From the NCBI RefSeq assembly GCF_008312835.1, contig NZ_VSKS01000027.1, positions 34,134 through 98,133 of the forward strand: 64,000 nucleotides of DNA. The letters run 5' to 3'. The DNA is from Streptomyces marokkonensis (GTDB lineage Bacteria > Actinomycetota > Actinomycetes > Streptomycetales > Streptomycetaceae). Position 1 is the first letter of the stretch. The number at the start of each line of letters is the position of its first letter. Positions 43,558-55,748 of the stretch are shown piece by piece. The notes below the pieces were generated by a model, which was not told the DNA's origin, ran no database searches, and saw only the letters and a program-made list of their open reading frames with translations. The position numbers and the translations under genes are program-made.

Positions 43558-46551
43558 ATGCGCTTTCGCGGGAAGTCCATCCGCCGGAAGATCGTGGCGC
43601 TGCTTCTCGTGCCGCTGGTGTCGCTGACGACGATCTGGGCCTTCACCACGGTGCTCACGGGCCGCGAGGCAAGTCACCTCTTCGACGTCTCGGCGGTGAT
43701 GGAGGACGTCGGCTACCCCGTCGAGGACACCGTGCGCGTCCTCCAGCAGGAGCGCCGGCAGACCCTCGTCCATCTCGCCGACCCCCGCGCCTCCGACGGA
43801 CTCGCCGCACTCCGGCGCAGCCGTGCCGCCACCGACAAGGCCGTCGCGAAGGTCCGCAGGAACGCGGCCCAAGCCGACGTGCGCGAGGCCATGCACGGCG
43901 ACTCCGGTGAGCTGAACGCGGTGCTGGACTCCTTCGACGGCATCGAGTCCCTCCGGCGCAGCGTCGAGGACGGCACCGTCAACCGCTCCCAGGCCCTCGA
44001 CCTCTACAACCGGCTGGTCGACCCGTGCTACGTGCTGCTGGCCAATCTGCACGTGGTCGAGGACGTCGAGCTCGACAAGCAGTACCGCGCCCTGGTCAGT
44101 CTGGCCCGCGCCCGCGAACTGCTCTCCCGCGAGGACGCCCTGCTCGGCTCCGCCCTGATCGTCGGCAGGCTGTCCCGTTCCGAGGTGCGGGACATCTCCG
44201 ACCTCGTGGCCCAGCGCACGCTGATGTACGACGCCGGGCTGCCGCAGCTGCCCGCGTCCGAACGCGACCGCTACGAGACCTTCTGGAAGAACGCCGCGTC
44301 CGCCCCGCTGCGGGTGGGCGAGGAGGCCGCCGTCTCCTCCGGCACCGGGCCGCCCCGCGGGATCACCGCCAAGAGCTGGGACACCGCCGCCGGCAACGTG
44401 CTCGCCGAACTCGGCAGGCTCAACGACCAGGCCACCGACCGCTACCAGGACCGCGTCCGCCCCGTCGCCATGGGCGTCATCGCCCAGGCCGTCGTCGCGG
44501 GCGTGCTCGGACTGATCGCCCTCGTGGTCTCCCTCTTCCTCTCCGTACGCGTCGGACGCGGACTCATCCGCGACCTCCGGCAACTGCGCCTGGAGGCCCA
44601 CGAGGCGTCCGGCGTGCGGCTGCCCAGTGTGATGCGCCGCCTCTCGGCCGGCGAACAGGTCGACGTCGAGACCGAGGTCCCGCGCCTGGAGTACGACAAG
44701 AACGAGATGGGAGAGGTCGGCCAGGCCCTCAACACGCTGCAGCGCGCCGCCGTGGAGGCCGCCGTCAAACAGGCCGAACTGCGCGCCGGCGTGTCCGAGG
44801 TGTTCGTCAACCTCGCCCGCCGCAGCCAGGTCCTGCTGCACAAGCAGCTCACCCTGCTGGACACCATGGAGCGCAGGACCGAGGACACCGGGGAACTCGC
44901 CGACCTGTTCCGCCTGGACCACCTCACCACCCGTATGCGCCGGCACGCCGAGGGCCTGGTGATCCTCTCCGGCGCCGCGCCCTCCCGGCAGTGGCGCAAG
45001 CCCGTCCAGCTCATGGACGTCGTACGCGCCGCCGTCGCCGAGGTCGAGGACTACGAGCGCATCGAGGTCCGCCGCCTGCCGAGGGTCGCCGTCACCGGAC
45101 CGGCCGTCGCCGACCTCACCCATCTCGTGGCCGAACTGCTGGAGAACGCCACGGTGTTCTCCCCGCCGCACACCGCCGTCCAGGTCCTGGGCGACCGCGT
45201 CGGCAACGGCTTCACCCTGGAGATCCACGACCGCGGGCTCGGCATGGCGGCCGACGCGCTCCTGGACGCCAATCTCCGGCTCGCCGAGACCCCGGAGTTC
45301 GAACTCTCCGACACGGACCGGCTCGGGCTGTTCGTGGTCAGCCGGCTCGCCCAGCGCCAGAACGTCCGGGTCTCCCTGCAGCCCTCCCCGTACGGCGGCA
45401 CCACGGCGGTCGTCTTCATCCCCGACGCGCTGCTGACGGACGACATCCCGGACACCAACGGTGTCGGCTTCCGCCTCGACCGTCCCCAGCGCCCCACGGA
45501 CAGGGAGCCGGAGGAGAGCCGCCGCGCCGCGCTCTCCCAGGTGCCCGTCCAGTTGCCCCGGCTGCCCGCCTCGGTGCTGGACGGGCCGGTCGAACTGGAG
45601 GCTCCCGTCGACCTGGACGCCCTTGACGGATTCCCCGTCTCCCTGGGTGACGAGGAGGGCGAGAACGGCGGTCTCTTCCGTCCCCGCCGCTCCCTCGGCG
45701 GCACCAAGGACGAGCGGCCGGACCGCAGCCGTGAGCCCCGCCGGCCGAGCCCCGGCACCCCGAAGGGCCCGGACGCGGACGAGGGGACGAGCGTCCCGGT
45801 TCCGCTCGCCCGCAGGGCGACGCCCAAACTGGTCAGCTCCCACGGCCGTCCGGTCCGCGACCAGCGCGCCCGCGGTGAGCGGACGGACGAGGGGGAGACG
45901 GCCCCGCCGGCCCACCCCGAGCTGGAAGCGGCACCTCCGCCGCCCGCCCGTCGCCGCGGTGAGGACCCCGCGGGACGCCGGGAGCCTGACCGTCCGGGCG
46001 CGGAACCCCTGGCCCCGCTTCCGGCCCGCCGTCGCACCGGACGGCTCTCCTCCGGCCACGAGCGCGAAGAACCGGACCCGCGGACACTGCCGCCCCTGCC
46101 CGCCCGCCGACGGTCCGCGGACGCGTCCCGCCCCGGCGCCGGTGCCGCGGAGCAGAGCGGCACTCCGGCAGCCGCCGGCCCCGCGCGCGAGGCCCCGCCG
46201 GAGCCGCCGGCCGGCCTTCCCCGGCGCACCCGCCGCCCCGCGACCGGGCCGAACGGACCCGACGACTCCGCACCGGCCCCCGAAGGACCGGACACCGGCG
46301 CCGTACAGCCCGGCGGGGGAGCGCTGCCCCGGCGGGTGCGGCAGGCCAGCCTGGCCCCCCAGCTCAAGCGCAGTGCGGGGCCCCGGAACGAGGGCAAGGA
46401 CCTGCCCGTTGAACGGGACGCGGACGAAGTACGCAGCCGCATGGCCTCGCTCCAGCGCGGCTGGCAGCGCGGCCGCGAGGAGAACGCCGCAGGCGACGAG
46501 ACCGACAGCGGCACAGCACCACGACGAACGACAAAGGGGGACGGTCGATGA
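43558..46551 (+). CDS. cvnA: Conservon sensor-like histidine kinase CvnA
   Basis: First gene of a conservon, the Streptomyces module in which a membrane kinase-like protein works with a roadblock protein, a DUF742 protein and a small GTPase at the membrane. The 997-residue protein has an N-terminal helix (IVALLLVPLVSLTTIWAFTTV), an extracytoplasmic nitrate/nitrite-sensor-type helical domain to about 310 and a second helix (AQAVVAGVLGLIALVVSLFL). HAMP-like and dimerisation helices follow, then a HATPase_c domain with ELLENATVFSPP (about 523-534) and DRGLGM. The last about 330 residues are disordered Pro/Arg repeats with PLPARRR motifs, as usual for CvnA. ATG 43558 follows GGGGGAGG. Confidence 0.9.
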   Translation: MRFRGKSIRRKIVALLLVPLVSLTTIWAFTTVLTGREASHLFDVSAVMEDVGYPVEDTVRVLQQERRQTLVHLADPRASDGLAALRRSRAATDKAVAKVRRNAAQADVREAMHGDSGELNAVLDSFDGIESLRRSVEDGTVNRSQALDLYNRLVDPCYVLLANLHVVEDVELDKQYRALVSLARARELLSREDALLGSALIVGRLSRSEVRDISDLVAQRTLMYDAGLPQLPASERDRYETFWKNAASAPLRVGEEAAVSSGTGPPRGITAKSWDTAAGNVLAELGRLNDQATDRYQDRVRPVAMGVIAQAVVAGVLGLIALVVSLFLSVRVGRGLIRDLRQLRLEAHEASGVRLPSVMRRLSAGEQVDVETEVPRLEYDKNEMGEVGQALNTLQRAAVEAAVKQAELRAGVSEVFVNLARRSQVLLHKQLTLLDTMERRTEDTGELADLFRLDHLTTRMRRHAEGLVILSGAAPSRQWRKPVQLMDVVRAAVAEVEDYERIEVRRLPRVAVTGPAVADLTHLVAELLENATVFSPPHTAVQVLGDRVGNGFTLEIHDRGLGMAADALLDANLRLAETPEFELSDTDRLGLFVVSRLAQRQNVRVSLQPSPYGGTTAVVFIPDALLTDDIPDTNGVGFRLDRPQRPTDREPEESRRAALSQVPVQLPRLPASVLDGPVELEAPVDLDALDGFPVSLGDEEGENGGLFRPRRSLGGTKDERPDRSREPRRPSPGTPKGPDADEGTSVPVPLARRATPKLVSSHGRPVRDQRARGERTDEGETAPPAHPELEAAPPPPARRRGEDPAGRREPDRPGAEPLAPLPARRRTGRLSSGHEREEPDPRTLPPLPARRRSADASRPGAGAAEQSGTPAAAGPAREAPPEPPAGLPRRTRRPATGPNGPDDSAPAPEGPDTGAVQPGGGALPRRVRQASLAPQLKRSAGPRNEGKDLPVERDADEVRSRMASLQRGWQRGREENAAGDETDSGTAPRRTTKGDGR

Positions 46552-46982
46552 CCGCACCGAGGGCCACCGGCCACACCGAGACCGACAAGGGGGAGCTGAA
46601 CTGGCTCCTCGACGACCTGGTGGACCGCGTCGCCAGCATCCGCAAGGCGATCGTGCTCTCCGGCGACGGCCTGCCCACCGGCGCGTCGAAGGACCTGACC
46701 CGGGAGGACAGTGAGCACCTGGCCGCCGTCGCCTCCGGCTTCCACAGTCTCGCCAAGGGCGTGGGCCGCCACTTCGAGGCCGGTGACGTCCGCCAGACCG
46801 TCGTCGAACTCGACGAGGCGTTCCTGCTCGTCACCGCCGCCGGCGACGGCAGCTGCCTCGCCGTCCTCGCGGACGCCGACTCGGACGTCGGACAGGTCGC
46901 CTACGAGATGACGCTGCTCGTGAAGCGGGTCGGTGTGCATCTGGGCGCCGCTCCGCGCACCGATCTGCCCTCGGGCGGGTAG
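46548..46982 (+). CDS. cvnB: Roadblock/LC7 protein CvnB
   Basis: A 144-residue roadblock/LC7-domain protein (LNWLLDDLVDRVASIRKAIVLSGDGLPTG at the N-terminus, LAVLADADSDVGQVAYEMTLLVKRV near the end). In conservons CvnB is thought to regulate the CvnD GTPase, by analogy with MglB. It overlaps cvnA by 4 bp (ATGA), which couples translation. Nothing is missing compared with the family. Confidence 0.92.
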   Translation: MTAPRATGHTETDKGELNWLLDDLVDRVASIRKAIVLSGDGLPTGASKDLTREDSEHLAAVASGFHSLAKGVGRHFEAGDVRQTVVELDEAFLLVTAAGDGSCLAVLADADSDVGQVAYEMTLLVKRVGVHLGAAPRTDLPSGG

Positions 46983-46991
46983 TGGGATGAC

Positions 46992-47387
46992 ATGAGCGCT
47001 GACGGTCAGGGTAGAAGCCACTGGTTCGACGACGAGGCCGGACCGGTCGTCCGTCCGTACGCCATGACGCGGGGCCGCACCACCAGTGCGGTCCAGCACC
47101 GCCTCGACCTGATCGCGGTGGTCGTCACGGAGCCGCACGCCGACGATCCGGAGAACGATCCCACCCTGTCCCCGGAGCACGTGGACATCGTGGAACTGTG
47201 CCGCGACACCTCGCAGACGGTCGCCGAACTCGCCGCCGAACTCGACCTGCCGATCGGAGTGGTCCGGGTCCTCGTCGGAGACCTCGTGGACTCCGAATTC
47301 GTCCATGTGAACCGGCCCGTACCCCCGGCCGAACTGCCGGACGAGAGTATTCTGCGCGACGTGATCAACGGCCTCCGGGCGCTGTGA
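46992..47387 (+). CDS. cvnC: DUF742 protein CvnC
   Basis: A 131-residue DUF742 protein. A basic N-terminal stretch (WFDDEAGPVVRPYAMTRGRT) is followed by a winged-helix-like domain (EHVDIVELCRDTSQTVAELAAELDLPIGVVRVLVGDL) and the usual C-terminal INGLRAL end. In ordinary conservons cvnD follows at once, often overlapping. Here a 3.7-kb oxoprolinase gene follows after 24 bp, and cvnD comes only beyond it. The last 10 codons are echoed at the end of that gene. ATG 46992 is 9 bp after cvnB. Confidence 0.92.
   Translation: MSADGQGRSHWFDDEAGPVVRPYAMTRGRTTSAVQHRLDLIAVVVTEPHADDPENDPTLSPEHVDIVELCRDTSQTVAELAAELDLPIGVVRVLVGDLVDSEFVHVNRPVPPAELPDESILRDVINGLRAL
47358..47387 (+). repeat. cvnC-end repeat, left copy
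   Basis: The last 30 bases of cvnC (ending L-R-A-L-stop) match 51060-51089 at about 22 of 30 positions in the same reading frame. The pair flanks the oxoprolinase gene. Confidence 0.6.
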
Positions 47388-47411
47388 CCGGCGCGGAAGC
47401 GGGGTACTGAC

Positions 47412-51069
<3,658 letters not shown>

Positions 51070-51089
<20 letters not shown>

Positions 51090-51672
51090 GCGCGGCAAGC
51101 CCCCGGTCGAGCCCGTCACGCTCAAGATCCTGGTGGCCGGCGGCTTCGGCGTGGGCAAGACCACGCTCGTCGGCGCGGTCAGCGAGATCAGGCCGCTGCG
51201 CACCGAGGAACTCCTCACCGAGGCCGGCCGGCCGGTCGACGACACCAGCGGTGTGGAGGCGAAGAGCACCACCACCGTGGCCATGGACTTCGGCCGCATC
51301 ACCCTCCGCGAGGACCTGGTGCTGTACCTCTTCGGCACACCCGGCCAGGAGCGGTTCTGGTTCATGTGGGACGAGCTGTCCGAGGGTGCCCTCGGAGCCG
51401 TCGTCCTCGCGGACACCCGTCGGCTGGAGGACTGTTTCGCGGCCATCGACTACTTCGAGCGGCGCTCCATACCGTTCCTCGTCGGCGTCAACTGCTTCGA
51501 CGGTGCCGCGCGTTACCCGGCCGGGGACATCCGCCGGGCCCTCGATCTCGACGACCACGTACCGCTGCTGATGTGCGACGCGCGGGACCGCGAGGCGGTC
51601 AAGGAGGCCCTGATCGGCGTCGTCCAGCACGCCATGGCGCAGGCCTCGCAGCGACGGGCGGTCACCACCTGA
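51070..51672 (+). CDS. cvnD: Conservon small GTPase CvnD
   Basis: A 200-residue MglA-like GTPase of the conservon. G1 is [15 protein letters not shown] (P-loop), G3 corresponds to the [10 protein letters not shown] segment, and GVNCFDG stands for the NKxD motif. It lacks NKxD strictly, as conservon GTPases do. It is thought to cycle with CvnB and pass signals from CvnA. ATG 51070 lies within the last 20 bp of the oxoprolinase gene, with AGGAGAAG upstream inside that gene. Expression therefore depends on translation or transcription through the inserted gene. Confidence 0.92.
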
Positions 51673-51687
51673 GGAGACGGCACACAC

Positions 51688-51722
51688 GCGGCCCGTACCC
51701 CGCCGACCGGAGTACGGGCCGC
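51688..51722. terminator. Terminator between cvnD and glpK
   Basis: Perfect 11-bp arms (51688-51698, 51712-51722) with a 13-base loop in an 82-bp convergent gap. Confidence 0.75.
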
Positions 51723-51754
51723 CGCGCGGAGGACGACGCGCCGGGCCTGCGCGG

Positions 51755-53266
51755 TCAGTCGTCGCCCTCCTCGATCCAGCCGAAGCTCTTCTCCACCGCC
51801 CTGCGCCAGTTGCGGTACTCACGGTCCCGCACCGGCGCCTCCATCGCCGGCGTCCACTCGGCGTCCTTCCTCCAGTGCGACTTCAGCTCGTCCAGACCGT
51901 TCCACACGCCCGTGGCGAGTCCCGCCGCGTAGGCGGCTCCCAGGCAGGTCGTCTCCGAGACGCGGGGGCGGATCACCGGTACCCCGAGCACATCCGCCTG
52001 GTGCTGCATCAGCAGGTTGTTCTTCGTCATGCCTCCGTCGACCTTCAGGGTGGTGATCCGCACCCCGGAGTCCTGGTACATGGCGTCCACGACCTCGCGC
52101 GTCTGCCAGCTCGTCGCCTCGAGCACCGCGCGCGCCAGGTGCGCCTTCGTCACGTACCGCGTGAGGCCCGTGACCACGCCGCGGGCGTCGGAGCGCCAGT
52201 ACGGGGCGAAGAGGCCGGAGAACGCGGGCACGATGTAGGCCCCGCCGTTGTCCTCCACGCTCGCCGCGAGCGGTTCGATCTCATCGGCGGTACGGATGAT
52301 GCCGAGCTGATCGCGGAACCACTGCACCAGCGCGCCCGTGATGGCGATCGACCCCTCCAGGCAGTAGACGGGGGCCTCTTCGCCGATCTGGTAGCCCATC
52401 GTCGTGAGCAGCCCGCTTTTCGACGGCACCGGCCGGTCGCCGGTGTTGAGGAGCAGGAAGCTGCCGGTGCCGTAGGTGTTCTTCGCCGTGCCCACGTCGT
52501 AGCAGGCCTGCCCGAAAACGGCCGCCTGCTGGTCGCCCAGCGCGGAGGCGACGGGCACGCCGGAGAGCCGGCCCACGGCCGTCCCGTAGACCTCGGAGGA
52601 CGACCTGATCTCCGGGAGCACCGCCTCGGGCACGTTCATCGCGGCCAGGATGGACGTGTCCCACTGCAGCGTCCGGAGGTTCATCAGCATGGTCCGCCCG
52701 GCGTTGGTCACGTCGGTGACGTGCCGTCCGCCATCGGTGCCGCCCGTGAGGTTCCAGATCAGCCAGGAGTCGATGGTGCCGAACGCGATCTCGCCGTTCT
52801 CCGCACGGGCCCGCAGACCCGGCACGTTGTCCAGCAGCCAGGCCGCCTTCGGCCCGGAGAAGTAGCTGGCCAGGGGCAGCCCGGTCTGCTCGCGGAACCG
52901 GTCCTGCCCGTCCGAACCGCCCAGCTGGTTGCAGAGCGCGGCGGTCCGCGTGTCCTGCCATACGATCGCGTTGTGCACGGGCTTGCCCGTGGCCCGGTCC
53001 CACAGGACCGTCGTCTCCCGCTGGTTGGTGATGCCGAGCGCGCTCAGCTGGTCCGCGCGCAGCCCCGCCTTGGCCAGGGCCCCGGCGACCACGGCCTGCA
53101 CCTTGGACCAGATCTCGGTGGCGTCGTGCTCCACCCAGCCCGGCTTCGGGAAGATCTGGCGGTGCTCGCGCTGGTCGACGGCGACGATCGCGCCGTGCTG
53201 GTCGAAGACGATGCAGCGGCTGGAGGTGGTGCCCTGATCGATCGCGGCGACGAACTTGTCCGTCAT
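51755..53266 (-). CDS. glpK: Glycerol kinase
   Basis: Phosphorylates glycerol to glycerol 3-phosphate in the cytoplasm. The 503-residue FGGY-family protein has the N-terminal phosphate-binding [25 protein letters not shown], and [11 protein letters not shown] for glycerol binding. [26 protein letters not shown] and [15 protein letters not shown] complete the sugar-kinase motifs. All key segments are present. ATG 53266 is 34 bp after glpF on the same strand, so the two form a glpFK operon. No glpD adjoins in this window. Confidence 0.96.
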   Translation of the reverse strand: MTDKFVAAIDQGTTSSRCIVFDQHGAIVAVDQREHRQIFPKPGWVEHDATEIWSKVQAVVAGALAKAGLRADQLSALGITNQRETTVLWDRATGKPVHNAIVWQDTRTAALCNQLGGSDGQDRFREQTGLPLASYFSGPKAAWLLDNVPGLRARAENGEIAFGTIDSWLIWNLTGGTDGGRHVTDVTNAGRTMLMNLRTLQWDTSILAAMNVPEAVLPEIRSSSEVYGTAVGRLSGVPVASALGDQQAAVFGQACYDVGTAKNTYGTGSFLLLNTGDRPVPSKSGLLTTMGYQIGEEAPVYCLEGSIAITGALVQWFRDQLGIIRTADEIEPLAASVEDNGGAYIVPAFSGLFAPYWRSDARGVVTGLTRYVTKAHLARAVLEATSWQTREVVDAMYQDSGVRITTLKVDGGMTKNNLLMQHQADVLGVPVIRPRVSETTCLGAAYAAGLATGVWNGLDELKSHWRKDAEWTPAMEAPVRDREYRNWRRAVEKSFGWIEEGDD

Positions 53267-53300
53267 GACGTCCCCTTCGTCGGTTCGTGCGGAGGTTCGT

Positions 53301-54026
53301 TCAGAAGGCTGCGTTGAAGACGAGCCCGGACAGCGCCGCGCCGATCAGCGGTCCCACCACGGGCACCCACGCGTAGGACCAGTCCGACGTGCCCTTGTTG
53401 GGGATCGGAAGCAGCGCGTGCACGATGCGCGGCCCGAGGTCACGGGCCGGGTTGATGGCATACCCGGTCGGGCCGCCGAGCGAGAGGCCGATCCCGACCA
53501 CCAGGAACGAGACGACGAGGATCGCGGTGCCCGACTCGCCGAGCCCCTTCGTGAGCCCGAAGGCCAGGATCGGCAGCACCAGCCCCATGGTCGCGATGAT
53601 CTCGGTGATCAGGTTCGCGACGGGATTGCGGATCACCGGTGCCGTGGAGAAGATCCCGAGTGTCGGCTGGGCGATGTCCTCCTCGGAGTTGGCCTGGAAC
53701 TGCGCGTAGTAGACCAGCCAGCACAGGACGGCGCCGAGCATGGCACCGGCCATCTGCCCGGCGACGTAGATGTGGACCTTGTCCCACTCCCCGGTGTCGA
53801 TGGCGATGCCGAGGGTGACCGCCGGGTTGAGGTGCCCGCCGGACAGCGGGGCGGCGGTGTACGCCCCGGCCATCACGCCGAACCCCCAGCCCAGCGCGAT
53901 GACGACCCAGCCTGCGTCCTTCGCCTTCGAGTAGTTCAGTACGACGGCCGCGACCACGCCGGCGCCGAACAGGATGAGTATCGCGGTGCCGATGACTTCC
54001 CCGACGAATATGTCTCCGTTGCTCAT
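53301..54026 (-). CDS. glpF: Glycerol facilitator (MIP/aquaporin family)
   Basis: Channel that lets glycerol enter the cell; first gene of the glpFK operon. The 241-residue protein has six helices and two half-helices. The selectivity motifs are variants of [14 protein letters not shown] in the first half, and [13 protein letters not shown] in the second, with the Asp-Leu-Gly after NPAR typical of glycerol-passing forms. ATG 54026 follows GGAG. The 331-bp gap upstream should hold the promoter and any GylR-type operator; I saw no clear one. Confidence 0.93.
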   Translation of the reverse strand: MSNGDIFVGEVIGTAILILFGAGVVAAVVLNYSKAKDAGWVVIALGWGFGVMAGAYTAAPLSGGHLNPAVTLGIAIDTGEWDKVHIYVAGQMAGAMLGAVLCWLVYYAQFQANSEEDIAQPTLGIFSTAPVIRNPVANLITEIIATMGLVLPILAFGLTKGLGESGTAILVVSFLVVGIGLSLGGPTGYAINPARDLGPRIVHALLPIPNKGTSDWSYAWVPVVGPLIGAALSGLVFNAAF

Positions 54027-54357
54027 GGCGGCTCCTAGGCCCTGGCCCAGGACGATCCGTCCCGGACCTCACGTGCAGGGTGCGTTTCCCATGGCGACTT
54101 CAGCCGAAGGCAGGGAGAACCCGCGCCCCGCCCGGCGTCCGTGACGAGCGTGCCGTCGCAGTCGAATCGCCCGTGGGGAGTGGGCCTGTCGCAGGAGGCC
54201 CCCGGGAGTGGCGTGCCGGAATGCGCCGAGATGTACGGCGATGTCGACTGACACCGGAAGTGTTCACCGGCACTCAGGGGGCGTCAAGGTCGCCGACCGG
54301 AACGGTTCTCGGCCACCCGCTTCCCGGAGAAGCCGACTCCTGATAGATGCAGGGGGC
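54027..54357. other. Divergent gap between glpF and the dipeptidase gene
   Basis: No gene supported. The part near 54240-54290 has repeated ACCGG-type words, and GATAG at 54342-54346 could be a -10 element for the dipeptidase gene. Nothing decisive was seen. Confidence 0.35.
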
Positions 54358-55167
54358 ATGACACGACTCTCCGCCGTGGTGCGCGGTCTGGCCACCGCCG
54401 TCGCCGCCCTCCTCGCCGCGACCGCCGCTTCCGCCCCCGCCCGCGCGAAGCCCGAACCCACAGCACCCCGGGACTTCGTGGCGCTGAACAGCGTGGACCC
54501 GACGATCATCCAGGAGATCCGCTACTTCACCCCGCACAACTTCGTCGGTGAGCGGATCGACGGCTACCAGCAGCCGTTGTGCATCCTCACGCGCCCCGCC
54601 GCCGAAGCCCTCCACACGGCGCAGCGAAAGCTGCTCAGCCAGGGCTACTCCCTCAAGGTGTACGACTGTTACCGGCCACAACGCGCGGTGGACCACTTCG
54701 TGCGCTGGGCGAAGGACCTCGACGACCAGACCATGAAGGCCGAGTTCTACCCCCGCGTCGACAAGACCCGGCTGTTCGCGGACGGTTACATCGCCGAGAA
54801 GTCGGGCCACAGCCGGGGCTCGACCGTGGACCTCACCCTCGTGGAACTCCCGGCGAAGCCGACCCGGCCGTACCGCCCCGGACAGCCCCTCACCCCTTGC
54901 TTCGCGCCCGAGGACCAGCGGTTCCCCGACAGCTCCGTGGACATGGGCACCGGTTACGACTGCTTCGACACCCTCAGCCACACCCTCGACCCGCGCATCC
55001 GGGGCGAACAGCGTGCCAACCGGCTGCTGCTCAAGAACACGCTGGAGGACCTCGGGTTCGTGAACCTCGCCGAGGAGTGGTGGCACTACACCTTCAAGCC
55101 CGAGGCCCACCCGGACACCTACTTCGACTTCCCGGTGTCCCACAGGTCACTCGCCGGCCGCCACTGA
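54358..55167 (+). CDS. Secreted D-Ala-D-Ala dipeptidase, VanX/DdpX type (M15D)
   Basis: Zinc peptidase cleaving D-Ala-D-Ala dipeptide outside the membrane. The 269-residue protein has a signal peptide (about 1-32; LATAVAALLAATAASAPARA). The VanX fold follows: VYDCYRPQRAVDHF (catalytic Arg), SGHSRGSTVDLTL with His and Asp zinc ligands, and EEWWHYTF with catalytic Glu and the third ligand His. All catalytic residues are there. No vanH/vanA genes are near, so it is not part of a glycopeptide-resistance cassette; wall recycling is more likely. ATG 54358 was chosen with AGGGGG directly upstream. Confidence 0.9.
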   Translation: MTRLSAVVRGLATAVAALLAATAASAPARAKPEPTAPRDFVALNSVDPTIIQEIRYFTPHNFVGERIDGYQQPLCILTRPAAEALHTAQRKLLSQGYSLKVYDCYRPQRAVDHFVRWAKDLDDQTMKAEFYPRVDKTRLFADGYIAEKSGHSRGSTVDLTLVELPAKPTRPYRPGQPLTPCFAPEDQRFPDSSVDMGTGYDCFDTLSHTLDPRIRGEQRANRLLLKNTLEDLGFVNLAEEWWHYTFKPEAHPDTYFDFPVSHRSLAGRH

Positions 55168-55214
55168 CCGACCTGCCGGAGACGCCCCCACCGTGATCGG
55201 ATACAGTCCCGCGC

Positions 55215-55748
55215 GTGTCCGAAACTCCCATGGTTTCCAACTCCGCGCCGAACTCCCACTGTTCGAGCTGCGGCGCGCCCTACGGAGAGGGCGTCTCCGG
55301 CTGGCCCCGCACCTGCCCGGCCTGCGGCACCGTGGCCTACCGCAACCCGCTCCCCGTCGCGGTGGCCCTCCAGCCCGTGTACGACACACAGGGCACCGCC
55401 CTGGTCGTCATCACCCGGTCCATCGCTCCCGCGCGCGGGGAAAGGGCCCTGCCCGGCGGTTACATCGACGACCGGGAGGACTGGCGCCGGGCCGTCGTCC
55501 GTGAACTCAGGGAGGAGACCGGCATCGACGCGGCGAGCCGCGACGTACGGCTCGCCGACGCCATGAGCTCGCCCGACGGGCACCTGCTGCTGTTCGGACT
55601 CCTCCCCGAACGGCCGGCGGAGGACCTGCCCCCCTCCGTCCCCACCGACGAGACCGAGGGCCGGAGCCTGCTCCGCCGCCCCGAGGAACTCGCGTTCCCC
55701 CTGCACACCCTGGCCGTGCGGGCCTGGTTCGAGGGCCGCTACATCTGA
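55215..55748 (+). CDS. Nudix hydrolase with N-terminal zinc ribbon
   Basis: A 177-residue hydrolase. Residues 16-40 form a zinc ribbon (CSSCG and CPACG), and the Nudix box is complete (GGYIDDREDWRRAVVRELREETGI: GX5EX7REUXEEXGU). Zinc-ribbon Nudix proteins resemble NudC-like NADH pyrophosphatases, but this is shorter and lacks the NudC SQPWPFPxS motif, so the substrate is open. GTG 55215 was taken as start; an alternative ATG lies five codons in. It runs 10 bp into the end of the GH31 gene on the other strand. Confidence 0.85.
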   Translation: MSETPMVSNSAPNSHCSSCGAPYGEGVSGWPRTCPACGTVAYRNPLPVAVALQPVYDTQGTALVVITRSIAPARGERALPGGYIDDREDWRRAVVRELREETGIDAASRDVRLADAMSSPDGHLLLFGLLPERPAEDLPPSVPTDETEGRSLLRRPEELAFPLHTLAVRAWFEGRYI